64,000 nucleotides of DNA from Roseateles_B flavus (GTDB taxonomy: Bacteria; Pseudomonadota; Gammaproteobacteria; Burkholderiales; Burkholderiaceae_C). Positions 26,212 through 35,115 of this stretch are shown one piece after another. A program made the position numbers and the translations under genes. The notes below the pieces were generated by a model. It ran no database searches. It had not been told where the DNA came from and saw only the letters and a program-made list of their open reading frames with translations. The stretch spans positions 310,001 through 374,000 of the forward strand of contig NZ_JBDPZC010000002.1 in NCBI RefSeq assembly GCF_039872765.1, in the 5' to 3' direction. Numbering within the stretch: position 1 is the stretch's first letter; each line of letters begins with the position of its first letter.

Positions 26212-27183
26212 TCATGCCTGGGCGGCATGGACCTCGGGGAGGGGCTGGGCGAAGTGCCGCGCCACCAGAGCCCGCAGCCAGCCGACGGCCGGGTCCTGGT
26301 CCTGGCGGCTGTGCCAGTACTGGTGGACGACGATGGGCGGCAGCGGCAGGGGGCAGGGCAGCAGGCGCAGGCCCGGCAGCTGGGCCATCTGCCGGGCGAT
26401 CTGCTCGGTGGCCGTGAAGATGTGGTCGGACTGCGCCACGATGAAGGGCGCGGTCAGCAGCGAGTGCACCCGCAGGCCGATGGCGCCCTCACCCGCCGTC
26501 TGGACGATGGCCTGCTCCACCCGACGGTAGGCATGCTGGGTGTCGCTGATCGAGGCCACGACGTGCTTCTCGGCGCAGAATCGCTCCAGGGTCAGGTCTT
26601 GCCCGATGCGCGGATGGCCCGCGCGCACGAGGCAGCAGTGCCCCACGCTGTACAGCGCCTGCGAGCTGAGCCCCGGCCGCTGGGCCTGGTAGGCCGACAA
26701 CACCAGGTCGATCTCGCCGGAGGCCAGCAGGCCGCCCAGCGCGTCGCCGGCCAGGGGCACCACCTCCCAGCGCACGCCCGGGGCGCTGTCTCGCACCGCA
26801 GCGAGCAGGCGGGGCATGAAGTGGATGGCGCCGACCTCGGTGCAACTGATGCGGAAGGTGCGCGAGGAGCGCGCCGGATCAAAGCCCGAGGGCGCGCGCA
26901 GGCGCTCCTGGACCAGGCCAACCAGCTGCTGCACGTCAAGCGCCAGGCGGCGCGCCAGCGGCGTGGGCCGCATGCCCTGCTTGCTGCGCACGAAGAGCTC
27001 GTCGCCGTAGTAGCGGCGCAGCAGGCCCAGGGCCTTGGACAAGGCCGGCTGGGTCATGCCCAGCTCCTGCGCCGCGGCGGTCAGACCGCCCAGGCGGTGG
27101 ATGGCCTCGAAGGCCCGGAAATGCTGGAGCTCGGGCGAACGGCCGCCGCCCTCGGGCATCGAAGGCGGCAGCACGCGAGCCAC
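26212..27183 (-). CDS. LysR-family transcriptional regulator
   Basis: 323-aa LysR protein. The winged helix-turn-helix is at LTAAAQELGMTQPALSKALG (about residues 34-53), followed by FVRSKQGMRPTPLARRL; the rest is the periplasmic-binding-like effector domain (TFRISCTEVGAIHFMPRLL..., SGEIDLVLSAY). It resembles the NahR/NodD/LinR branch. The first start is GTG 27183, six bases past the purL stop; ATG 27159 is an alternative. Same strand as purL and possibly read from it. Effector and targets are not evident; no divergent catabolic operon is attached. Confidence 0.9.
   Translation of the reverse strand: MARVLPPSMPEGGGRSPELQHFRAFEAIHRLGGLTAAAQELGMTQPALSKALGLLRRYYGDELFVRSKQGMRPTPLARRLALDVQQLVGLVQERLRAPSGFDPARSSRTFRISCTEVGAIHFMPRLLAAVRDSAPGVRWEVVPLAGDALGGLLASGEIDLVLSAYQAQRPGLSSQALYSVGHCCLVRAGHPRIGQDLTLERFCAEKHVVASISDTQHAYRRVEQAIVQTAGEGAIGLRVHSLLTAPFIVAQSDHIFTATEQIARQMAQLPGLRLLPCPLPLPPIVVHQYWHSRQDQDPAVGWLRALVARHFAQPLPEVHAAQA
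26589..26601 (+). repeat. 13-mer GGGTCAGGTCTTG, copy 4
   Basis: Exact copy inside the LysR gene, antisense; again it encodes QDLTL. Confidence 0.5.
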
Positions 27184-27188
27184 CCCGA

Positions 27189-30100
27189 TCAGCCCAGCCA
27201 GCGGCGCGCGTTGCGGAACATGCGGGCCCAGGGGCTCAGGGCTCCCAGATCACCGGAGGTCCAGCTCATCTGCGCATTGCGGAAGACGCGCTCCGGGTGC
27301 GGCATCATGACCGTGAAGCGGCCGTCGGCGGTGGTCACCGAAGTCAGGCCCTCGGGGCTGCCGTTGGGATTGAAGGGATAGGCCTCGGTCGGCTGGCCGT
27401 GGTGGTCCACGAAGCGGGCCGCGCGCACCACCTGGGCGGCATTGCCGCGCTGGGCGAAGTTGGCGAAGCCCTCACCGTGGGCCACGGCCACCGGCAGGCG
27501 GCTGCCGGCCATGCCCTGGAAGAAGAGGCTGGGGGATTCCAGCAGCTCCACCATGGCCAGGCGGGCCTCGTACTGCTCGCTCTGGTTGCGCGTGAACTTG
27601 GGCCAGGCCTCGGCGCCCGGGATCATGGGGGCCAGGGCCGCCATCATCTGGCAGCCGTTGCACACGCCCAGCGCGAAGCTGTCAGAGCGGGCGAAGAAGG
27701 TCTGGAACTGCTCGGCCAGCACCGGGTTGAACATCACCGAGCGGGCCCAGCCCTCGCCGGCGCCCAGGGTGTCGCCATAGGAGAAGCCGCCGCAGGCGAT
27801 GAAGCCCTTGAACTGCTCCAGACTGACCTTGCCGGACTGCAGGTCGCTCATGTGGACGTCATAGGTGTCGAAGCCGGCCAGGGCGTTCACATAGGCCATC
27901 TCGACGTGGGAGTTGACGCCCTGCTCACGCAGGATGGCCAGCTTGGGGCGCGCACCGGTGGCGATGAAGGGCGCAGCCACGTCCTCGCTCGGGTCGAAGC
28001 TCACGTGCACGTGGCGGCCCGGGTCCCCGGCACGGCCCACGGCCTCGTGCTCGGCATCGGCGCAGGCCGGGTTGTCGCGCAGGCGGGCGATCTGCCAGGA
28101 GACACCGTCCCATTCCTTGTGCAGCATCTCCAGCGGCGCGTCGAAGACCTTCTTCGCGTCACGCCAGACCTCGACCACGCCGCGGTCATTGGGCTTGCCG
28201 ATGACGTGCGCATGCCTGGACAGGCCATGCTGGCGCAGCACCTGGAGGACGGCATCGCGATCCTCGGTCTTCACCTGCAGGACCACGCCCAGCTCCTCGT
28301 TGAACAGGGCCTTGAGCGCCAGTTCCTCGCGGCGGGCGCTGACCTGGCGGGCCCAGTTCTTCGAATCGCCGACGTCGGCCCGGCTGTCCGAGACGCCGTC
28401 GCCCTCGGTGATCAGCATGTCGACATTGAGGCTCAGGCCCAGGTGGCCGGCGAAGGCCATCTCGCAGGCCGCCGTCCACAGGCCGCCATCGGAACGGTCG
28501 TGGTAGGCCAGCAGGCGGCCCTGGCCGCGCAGCTCGTTGACGGCCGCCACCAGCGACTTGAGCAGGGCCGGGTCGTCCACGTCGGGCACGGCGCCGCCGA
28601 ACTGCTGCAGGGTCTGGGCCAGGATGGAGCCACCCATGCGATGCCGGCCCTGGCCGAGGTCGACCAGGATCAGGCTGGTGTCGCCCGGCTGCAGCTGCGG
28701 GGTCAGGGTGCCGCGCACATCGGGGAGCGTGGCGAAGGCCGAGACGATCAGCGAGACGGGCGCGGTGACCTGGCGGGTCTCGCCGCCGTCGCTCCACTTG
28801 GTGCGCATGGACAGGGAGTCCTTGCCCACCGGGATGGACACGCCCAGCGCCGGGCACAGCTCCATGCCCACAGCCTTGACGGTGTCGTAGAGGGCGGCGT
28901 CCTCGCCGGCCTCGCCGCAGGCGGCCATCCAGTTGGCGGACAGCTTCACGCGGGAGAGCTCGATGGGCGCCGCCAGCAGGTTCGTGATGGCCTCGGCCAC
29001 GGCCATGCGGCCGGAGGCGGGGGCGTCGACGGCGGCCAGCGGCGTGCGCTCACCCATGCTCATGGCCTCGCCGCGCAGGCCCTTGAAGTCGGCCAGGGTG
29101 ACGGCGCAATCGGCCACCGGCACCTGCCAGGGGCCGACCATCTGGTCACGGTGGTTCAGGCCGCCCACGGTGCGGTCGCCGATGGTGATCAAGAAGCGCT
29201 TGGAGGCCACGGTCGGGTGGCGCAGCACCTCGATGGCCGACTGCTGCAGCGTGGCCTGCGAAAGGTCCAGAGCGGCCGTGCTGCGCTGCACGCGGTTCAC
29301 CACGCGGTGCATCTTGGGCGGCTTGCCCAGCAGGGTGTCCATGGGCATGTCGATGGCGCGCTCGCCGCCGGGGCCGTCTTCCAGGATCAGCTCTCGGGCC
29401 TCGGTGACCACGCCGACGACGCCGAAGGGGCAGCGCTCGCGCTCGCACATGGCCGTGAACATCTCCAGGCTCTCGGGGGCGATCGCCATGACGTAGCGTT
29501 CCTGGCTCTCGTTGCACCAGATCTCCTTGGGCGCCAGGCCGGACTCTTCCAGCGGCACCTTGCGCAGGTCGAAGATGGCGCCACGGCCGGCGTCATTGAC
29601 CAGCTCGGGGAAGGCGTTGGAGATGCCGCCCGCACCCACGTCGTGGATGGCGAGGATGGGGTTCTTGTCCGCCAGGCCCCAGCAGTGGTTGATCACCTCC
29701 TGGGCGCGGCGCTCGATCTCGGGGTTGCCGCGCTGGACGGAGTCGAAGTCCAGATCGGCGGTGTTGGTGCCCGCGGCCATGGAGCTGGCGGCGCCACCGC
29801 CCATGCCGATGCGCATGCCCGGGCCGCCCAGCTGCACCAGCAGCGTGCCGGCGGGGAACTCGATCTTCTTCGTGAGGTCCGAGCGGATGGCGCCGATGCC
29901 GCCGGCGATCATGATGGGCTTGTGATAGCCGCGCACCACGCCGTCGACTTCCTGCTCGTAGACGCGGAAGTAGCCGCCGAGGTTGGGCCGGCCGAACTCG
30001 TTGTTGAAGGCCGCACCGCCGATGGGGCCCTCGATCATGATCTGCAGCGGGCTGGCGATGTGCTCGGGCTTGCCCACGCCGCCCTGCTCCCAGCGCTCGG

Positions 30101-31178
30101 CCAGGCCGGGCAGGTGCAGGTTGGACACGGAGAAGCCGGCCAGGCCGGCCTTGGGCTTGGCGCCGCGGCCGGTCGCGCCTTCGTCGCGGATCTCGCCGCC
30201 GGCGCCCGTCGAGGCGCCCGGGAAGGGCGAGATGGCCGTCGGGTGGTTGTGCGTCTCGACCTTCATCAGCACGTGCGAGGTCTCGGCACGGGCGTGGTAC
30301 TTCGGCGCGGCGTCATAGCCCTCGGGGATCCAGCGCTCGATCTCGTGGCCTTCCATCACGGCGGCGTTGTCCGAGTAGGCGATCACCGTGTGCTGGGGCG
30401 AGAGCTTCTCGGTGTTGCGGATCATGCCGAAGAGGCTGAGGTCCTGCTCCACGCCGTCGATGGTGAACTTCGCGTTGAAGATCTTGTGGCGGCAGTGCTC
30501 GGAATTGGCCTGCGCGAACATCATCAGCTCGACGTCGCTCGGGTTGCGCTGCGCGGCGGTGAAGGCGTTGACCAGGTAGTCGATCTCGTCGTCGGACAGG
30601 GCCAGGCCGAAGCGGCTGTTGGCCTCGTCCAGGGCAGCGCGGCCGCGGCCCAGCACGTCCACATGCTCCAGGGCCTCGGCGGTCTTCTCGTCGAAGAGGT
30701 GGGCGCAGTCCTCGCGGAGGAACAGCACGCTCTCGGTCATGCGGTCGTGCAGCAGCGCGGCGCAGGCGCGCAGCTCGGTCTCGCTCAGGGTCTTGGTGCC
30801 GCCCAGCAGGCCCGACTTGAGCGTGATGCGGAACTCGGTGACGCGCTCCACGCGGTGGATGTCCAGGCCGCAGTTGTGGGCGATGTCGGTGGCCTTGGAG
30901 GCCCAGGGGCTGACAGTGCCCAGGCGCGGCGCCACCACCACCAGCTGGCCCTCGGTGCCGCCTTCGTAGCCTTCACCGTAGCTCAGCAGCGCGGCCAGCT
31001 TGTCCTGCACGCCGGCCTGCAGCGCGCTGTCCGTCCAGACCCAGTGCACGTGGCGGGCCACCAGCCCCGTGATGCGCTCGTTGATGGCCTGCAGGCGCGG
31101 CAGCAAGGCCTGGGCGCGGAAGGCGGAAAGAGCGTTGCCGCCCTCGAAGTGGGTCAGGTGCTTGGAGGTGGATGCCAT
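27189..31178 (-). CDS. purL: phosphoribosylformylglycinamidine synthase
   Basis: 1329-aa large-type PurL, catalysing ATP- and glutamine-dependent conversion of FGAR to FGAM, fourth step of purine synthesis. Layout: N-terminal PurS-like and linker domains (about 1-220), two AIR-synthase-like halves (ETHNHPTAISPFPGASTG near 310, GPGMRIGMGGGAASSM), and a C-terminal class-I glutaminase with nucleophile Cys about 1173 in GVCNGCQMMA and the His/Glu pair in PHPERVFRN. Length fits the proteobacterial single-chain enzyme. A LacI-type palindrome lies 128 bp upstream of its start. Confidence 0.97.
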   Translation of the reverse strand: MASTSKHLTHFEGGNALSAFRAQALLPRLQAINERITGLVARHVHWVWTDSALQAGVQDKLAALLSYGEGYEGGTEGQLVVVAPRLGTVSPWASKATDIAHNCGLDIHRVERVTEFRITLKSGLLGGTKTLSETELRACAALLHDRMTESVLFLREDCAHLFDEKTAEALEHVDVLGRGRAALDEANSRFGLALSDDEIDYLVNAFTAAQRNPSDVELMMFAQANSEHCRHKIFNAKFTIDGVEQDLSLFGMIRNTEKLSPQHTVIAYSDNAAVMEGHEIERWIPEGYDAAPKYHARAETSHVLMKVETHNHPTAISPFPGASTGAGGEIRDEGATGRGAKPKAGLAGFSVSNLHLPGLAERWEQGGVGKPEHIASPLQIMIEGPIGGAAFNNEFGRPNLGGYFRVYEQEVDGVVRGYHKPIMIAGGIGAIRSDLTKKIEFPAGTLLVQLGGPGMRIGMGGGAASSMAAGTNTADLDFDSVQRGNPEIERRAQEVINHCWGLADKNPILAIHDVGAGGISNAFPELVNDAGRGAIFDLRKVPLEESGLAPKEIWCNESQERYVMAIAPESLEMFTAMCERERCPFGVVGVVTEARELILEDGPGGERAIDMPMDTLLGKPPKMHRVVNRVQRSTAALDLSQATLQQSAIEVLRHPTVASKRFLITIGDRTVGGLNHRDQMVGPWQVPVADCAVTLADFKGLRGEAMSMGERTPLAAVDAPASGRMAVAEAITNLLAAPIELSRVKLSANWMAACGEAGEDAALYDTVKAVGMELCPALGVSIPVGKDSLSMRTKWSDGGETRQVTAPVSLIVSAFATLPDVRGTLTPQLQPGDTSLILVDLGQGRHRMGGSILAQTLQQFGGAVPDVDDPALLKSLVAAVNELRGQGRLLAYHDRSDGGLWTAACEMAFAGHLGLSLNVDMLITEGDGVSDSRADVGDSKNWARQVSARREELALKALFNEELGVVLQVKTEDRDAVLQVLRQHGLSRHAHVIGKPNDRGVVEVWRDAKKVFDAPLEMLHKEWDGVSWQIARLRDNPACADAEHEAVGRAGDPGRHVHVSFDPSEDVAAPFIATGARPKLAILREQGVNSHVEMAYVNALAGFDTYDVHMSDLQSGKVSLEQFKGFIACGGFSYGDTLGAGEGWARSVMFNPVLAEQFQTFFARSDSFALGVCNGCQMMAALAPMIPGAEAWPKFTRNQSEQYEARLAMVELLESPSLFFQGMAGSRLPVAVAHGEGFANFAQRGNAAQVVRAARFVDHHGQPTEAYPFNPNGSPEGLTSVTTADGRFTVMMPHPERVFRNAQMSWTSGDLGALSPWARMFRNARRWLG

Positions 31179-31305
31179 GGATGCTGGACTTGCGCGCCGG
31201 AGCGCGTGAGGTTGGGGCGCGGCCGCCGGGCAGGCGGACGGCTTGAAGCGCGGGATTTTACCGAGGCTTGGGCCGGATTCCGCTCGGGGCCTGGCTCAAA
31301 TCAAC

Positions 31306-31321
31306 GCGCAAACGTTAGCGC
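31306..31321. promoter_or_regulatory. LacI/PurR-type operator candidate upstream of purL
   Basis: GCGCAAACGTTAGCGC, a near-palindrome around a central CG with the CAAACGTT core typical of LacI-family (PurR/RbsR) operators. It lies in the 457-bp gap between purL and the divergent M4 protease gene, about 128 bp from the purL start. A closely similar perfect palindrome precedes the LacI gene at 38222. Confidence 0.55.
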
Positions 31322-31635
31322 TCACGGTGGGCCGCCTGAAGCCTGGCGTCGGGCCCGGATCTCATGAGCCGAGCTGCGCCGCGCGGGTCCAGCAAGGGCC
31401 GCCGGGCGACCGCCCCGGCCGGCGCCCCCCCTCGCCCGGCACACCGCAGACCCCCACACGCCGGCTCGTCCGACAACTGTCAGACCTGACACGGCGCGTC
31501 GCTGGAGTCCGGGATAGGCTGCCGTGGCCGTGCTTTCAATAATGGAATTGGACGCTACTTATCGACGTTATCCATTTACCCCTCCCCCGGCGTCCCGCCC
31601 TGCCTCCAGCGCCTTGGAGGCTTGAAGGAATTCCC
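31322..31635. other. remaining intergenic region purL / M4 protease
   Basis: No gene seen. It contains a 14-bp inverted repeat TGTCAGACCTGACA at 31478-31491 (arms TGTCAG/CTGACA) and an AT-richer stretch around 31535-31580 that probably holds the protease promoter. The protease ATG follows a GGAGG sequence about 20 bases upstream and a weaker AAGGAATTCCC. Confidence 0.45.
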
Positions 31636-33708
31636 ATGCACATGCCCTCATTCCCGGCCGGGACCGCCCCGCGGCGCCCTGCCCGCTTCCAGGACCTGCA
31701 GGCCAGTGCGGCCGCGGTGGCCCTGCTGATCGCCGCCACCGCGGCCTCGGCCGCGCAGCGCCAGGACCTGAGCCAGCTGCCACCGGCCCCGGCCACCCTC
31801 GGCGCCGCGGCGGCCGTCCATGAGCGCCTGGGCCTGGCCGCCCAGGACCTGCAGGCCCAGCGCAGCAAGACTTACGCCAATGGCCGCACCGTCACCCGCT
31901 ACCAGCAGCACTACCAGGGCATCCCGCTGTGGGGCGAGGCCATCGTCAGCCAGCAGGACGCCGGCCTGGCCGCGCCCAGCTTCCATGGTCAGCTGGTCCG
32001 CCAGATCGAGCAGGACCTGCCCGACGTGCGCCCCAGCCTCAGCCAGCAGGCCGCCCTGGCCCTGGCCAAGGGCCGCAGCGGCTTCGCTCAGCACGCCTCG
32101 CAGGAGGAAGCCCAGCTGTGGATCAAGCTGGACGAGCAGGGCCGCGCCCGCCTGGTCTGGGCCCTCTCCTTCATGCTCCACGGCAACAAGCCGGCACGCC
32201 CGCATTTCCTGATCGACGCACGCAGCGGCGAGATCCTGGAGCAGTGGGAAGGACTCACCACCAACAACGCCACCGGCCCCGGCGGCAACCTCAAGACCGG
32301 CAAGTACGAATACGGCGTCAACTTCGGCTATCTGGACGTCAACGCCAGCTGCCAGATGGACAACGCCAACGTCACCACCATCAACCTCAACGGCGGCACC
32401 AACGGCAGCACGCCCTTCCAGTTCACCTGCCCGCGCAACGAGTTCAAGCAGATCAACGGCGCCTACTCGCCGCTCAATGACGCGCACTACTTCGGCGGCG
32501 TGGTCTTCGCCATGTACCAGAACTGGCTGGGCCAGCGCCCGCTCACCCAGAAGCTGCAGATGAAGGTGCACTATGGCAGCGGCTACGAGAACGCCTTCTG
32601 GGACGGCCAGGCCATGTTCTTCGGCGATGGCGCCAACACCTTCTACCCGCTGGTCTCGCTGGATGTGACCTCGCACGAGGTCAGCCACGGCTACACGCAG
32701 CAGAACTCCAACCTGCAGTACAGCGGGCAGTCCGGCGGCATCAACGAGGCCTTCTCCGACATGGCCGGCGAGGCAGCCAAGTACTACATGCGCGGCAGCA
32801 ATGACTTCAAGGTCGGCTACGACATCATGAAGGGCTCGGGCGCCCTGCGCTACATGGACAACCCGCCGCTGGACGGCCGCTCCATCGACCACACCAGCCA
32901 GTACTACGACGGCCTGGACGTGCACTACTCCAGCGGCGTCTACAACAAGGCCTTCTACCTGCTGGCCACGAGCGCGGGCTGGAACACGCGCAAGGCCTTC
33001 GAGGTCTTCGCGGATGCCAACCACCTCTACTGGACGGCCACCACCAACTTCTCCGGCGGCGTCTGCGGCGTGGAACGCTCGGCCTCCAACCGGGGCTACA
33101 ACGTGGCGGACGTGACCCGGGCCTTCAACACCGTCGGCGCGGCCTGCCTGCCGCCCCTGCCCTCTGACGCCGGCACCAAGTGCGCCGATGAAAACGGGAC
33201 CTGCAGCTTCACCGGCGTGCGTGCGGTGAGCTACGGCTACCAGCCCACCTTCTTCCGCAAATTCGCCAACGGCAGCCTGGCCTGCAACAACGCGACCTTC
33301 GGGGACCCGGCATCGGGCAAGGGCAAGAGCTGCTACGTGGGCAGCACGGCCTTCACGGCCTGCGCCTCGGAGAACGGCACCTGCAGCTTCACCGGCCGCC
33401 GCCTGGTGGTCTATGGGGCCGGCAACCGCTTCACCTCGCGCGTCAGCAACGGCCCGGTGGCCTGCAACAACGCCACCTTCGGCGATCCGGCCTCGGGCGT
33501 GGTCAAGGCCTGCTACATCAGCCCCGAGACCTACACCACCTGCGCCAGCGAAGGCGGCAGTTGCAGCGTCAGCGGCGCCCACCTGGTGATCTACGGCGCG
33601 AACAGCGAATACTCGGTGCGCGACTTCAACGCCCCGCTGAGCTGCAGCAACGCCACCTTCGGCGACCCGCAGAGCGGCATCACCAAGGCCTGCCACGTCA
33701 AGGACTGA
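31636..33708 (+). CDS. secreted thermolysin-like M4 metalloprotease with C-terminal repeats
   Basis: 690-aa zinc protease. Signal segment (VALLIAATAASAA), an FTP/PepSY-type propeptide (about 50-220), then an M4 domain with zinc ligands in SHEVSHGYTQ (His347, Glu348, His351) and GGINEAFSDMAGE (Glu371), and the later catalytic His region DGLDVHYSSGVYNKAFYL. From about residue 516 follow three ~55-residue repeats of the form CAxENGTCSFTG...YG...CNNATFGDPASG..KxCY. The protease is complete and probably secreted by the type II route after Sec export, as usual for the family (inference). Confidence 0.94.
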   Translation: MHMPSFPAGTAPRRPARFQDLQASAAAVALLIAATAASAAQRQDLSQLPPAPATLGAAAAVHERLGLAAQDLQAQRSKTYANGRTVTRYQQHYQGIPLWGEAIVSQQDAGLAAPSFHGQLVRQIEQDLPDVRPSLSQQAALALAKGRSGFAQHASQEEAQLWIKLDEQGRARLVWALSFMLHGNKPARPHFLIDARSGEILEQWEGLTTNNATGPGGNLKTGKYEYGVNFGYLDVNASCQMDNANVTTINLNGGTNGSTPFQFTCPRNEFKQINGAYSPLNDAHYFGGVVFAMYQNWLGQRPLTQKLQMKVHYGSGYENAFWDGQAMFFGDGANTFYPLVSLDVTSHEVSHGYTQQNSNLQYSGQSGGINEAFSDMAGEAAKYYMRGSNDFKVGYDIMKGSGALRYMDNPPLDGRSIDHTSQYYDGLDVHYSSGVYNKAFYLLATSAGWNTRKAFEVFADANHLYWTATTNFSGGVCGVERSASNRGYNVADVTRAFNTVGAACLPPLPSDAGTKCADENGTCSFTGVRAVSYGYQPTFFRKFANGSLACNNATFGDPASGKGKSCYVGSTAFTACASENGTCSFTGRRLVVYGAGNRFTSRVSNGPVACNNATFGDPASGVVKACYISPETYTTCASEGGSCSVSGAHLVIYGANSEYSVRDFNAPLSCSNATFGDPQSGITKACHVKD
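33181..33705 (+). repeat. three tandem Cys-rich domains in the M4 protease
   Basis: Repeats start at about 33181, 33361 and 33541 (180-bp period). Each has four cysteines in fixed positions (C-x6-C, later C, then KxC), an internal YG and the block NATFGDPxSG. Probably a substrate- or wall-binding accessory domain; no name recalled with certainty. Confidence 0.7.
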
Positions 33709-33737
33709 CCCCGTCCTGAACCGCGCCTGAAAGCACG

Positions 33738-33775
33738 AGGCCCCGGGCTCCATTGCTGGAGCACCGGGGCCTTTG
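33738..33775. terminator. bidirectional terminator between M4 protease and mtaD-like gene
   Basis: Long hairpin: arms AGGCCCCGG / CCGGGGCCT outside, GCTCCA / TGGAGC inside with loop TTGC, followed by TTTGTCTT. Lies between two convergent genes. Confidence 0.85.
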
Positions 33776-33798
33776 TCTTGCAGGGTTCCAGCCTGCGC

Positions 33799-35115
33799 TC
33801 AGCGACCGGCCTTCATCTGCGTGACGATGGCCTCGCTGCGGTCCAGCAGGGCCGGCACGTCGATGGTGGTGAGCTGGCGCTGCTGCAGCACGCGGCGGCC
33901 ATTGACCCAGACGTCGGACACGTGCTCGCGGCCGGCCACATAGACCAGCTGGGCATCGGCGTGGTAGACCGGGCGGCACTCCAGCGCGTCGAGCGACACG
34001 GCCACCACATCGGCCAGCTTGCCGACTTCCAGCGAGCCGAGGTCGGCCTCGCGGCCCATGGCCTTGGCGGCGCGGATGGTGGCCATCTCCAGCGCCGTGC
34101 GGGCCGAGACAGTCAGCGGATCGCCCGTGATGCCCTTGGCCAGCAGGGCCGCGGCGCGGATCTCCGCGAACATGTCCTGGCGGTTGTTGGAGGCGGCGCC
34201 GTCGGTGCCCAGCACGGTGTTGACGCCCGCGGCCTCCAGGGCCTTCACCGGCGCGACGCCCGAGGCCAGCTTCAGGTTGGAGCTGGGGTTGTGGACCAGA
34301 TGCGTGCCCTGCCTGGCGATCAGCTCGATCTCGGCCTCATCGAGGTGGACCATGTGCACGGCGATCATGCGCTCGTTGAGCAGGCCCAGCTTGTGCAGAC
34401 GTTCCAGAGGGCGCACGCCGTACTGCTTGAGGCTGCCCTCGATCTCGTCCTGGGTCTCGTGGATGTGGCAGTGCATCTGCAGGCCGTGCTGCTCAGAGAG
34501 CTGGCGCAGCTTGACGAAGGTCTCGTCCGACACCGTGTAGGGCGCGTGCGGCGCGCTGGTCCAGTCCAGCAGGGCCTCGCCCTTGTACTGCTCATAGGCC
34601 TCCAGGCCCTTGGCGATGTAGTCGTCCGGTCCCGAGCCGTAGCCGGTGGGGAAGTCGATCACATTGATGGAGACGCCGGCACGGATGCCGGAGTCCAGCG
34701 CCGCCCGGGCCATGGCCTTGGGGAAGAAGTACATGTCGTTCAGGTAGGTCACGCCACCGCGCAGAGCCTCGGCGGCCGACAGCAGCGAGCCCTGGTAGAC
34801 CCAGTCGTCGCTGACCCACTGCTTCTCCAGCGGCCAGATGTGGTTCTGCAGCCAGTCCATCAGGGCGCGGTCGTCGGCCACGCCGCGCAGCAGGGACATG
34901 GCGCTGTGCGTGTGCGCATTGATCAGGCCGGGGATCAGCACGTGCTGGCCCAGGTCCACCTGCTCGGCGTCCGGGTAGGCGATCGCGGCCTGGGCCTGCG
35001 GCAGCACGGCGGCGATGCGCTCGCCCTGGATCACGAGGGCGTGCTGCTCCAGCACCTGGCAGCCCGGGGTCATGGGCAGGATCCAGCGGGCCTTGAGGAC
35101 AGTGGTGTGGCTCAT
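33799..35115 (-). CDS. mtaD: TRZ/ATZ family amidohydrolase, MTA/SAH deaminase-like
   Basis: 438-aa metal-dependent deaminase of the MtaD group (5'-methylthioadenosine / S-adenosylhomocysteine deaminase). Metal ligands: His68 and His70 in GLINAHTHSAM, HIHET in the middle (MHCHIHETQDEI), HMVHLDEAE and the Asp in GTDGAASNN. The typical SAPHAPYTVSDE segment is present. Its ATG overlaps the stop of the nucleoside hydrolase gene (ATGA). Context (nucleoside hydrolase and ribokinase) supports a purine nucleoside substrate; exact specificity is not proven. Confidence 0.85.
   Translation of the reverse strand: MSHTTVLKARWILPMTPGCQVLEQHALVIQGERIAAVLPQAQAAIAYPDAEQVDLGQHVLIPGLINAHTHSAMSLLRGVADDRALMDWLQNHIWPLEKQWVSDDWVYQGSLLSAAEALRGGVTYLNDMYFFPKAMARAALDSGIRAGVSINVIDFPTGYGSGPDDYIAKGLEAYEQYKGEALLDWTSAPHAPYTVSDETFVKLRQLSEQHGLQMHCHIHETQDEIEGSLKQYGVRPLERLHKLGLLNERMIAVHMVHLDEAEIELIARQGTHLVHNPSSNLKLASGVAPVKALEAAGVNTVLGTDGAASNNRQDMFAEIRAAALLAKGITGDPLTVSARTALEMATIRAAKAMGREADLGSLEVGKLADVVAVSLDALECRPVYHADAQLVYVAGREHVSDVWVNGRRVLQQRQLTTIDVPALLDRSEAIVTQMKAGR

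Noticed and set aside
27297..31367. 1356-codon open frame antisense to purL
   Set aside because: Long antisense frames are common opposite high-GC genes; purL is certain and the antisense translation is low-complexity His/Gly/Leu-rich.
31648..33753. 701-codon frame antisense to the M4 protease
   Set aside because: The sense strand has all M4 catalytic motifs; the antisense product is Ala/Val/Gly-rich noise.
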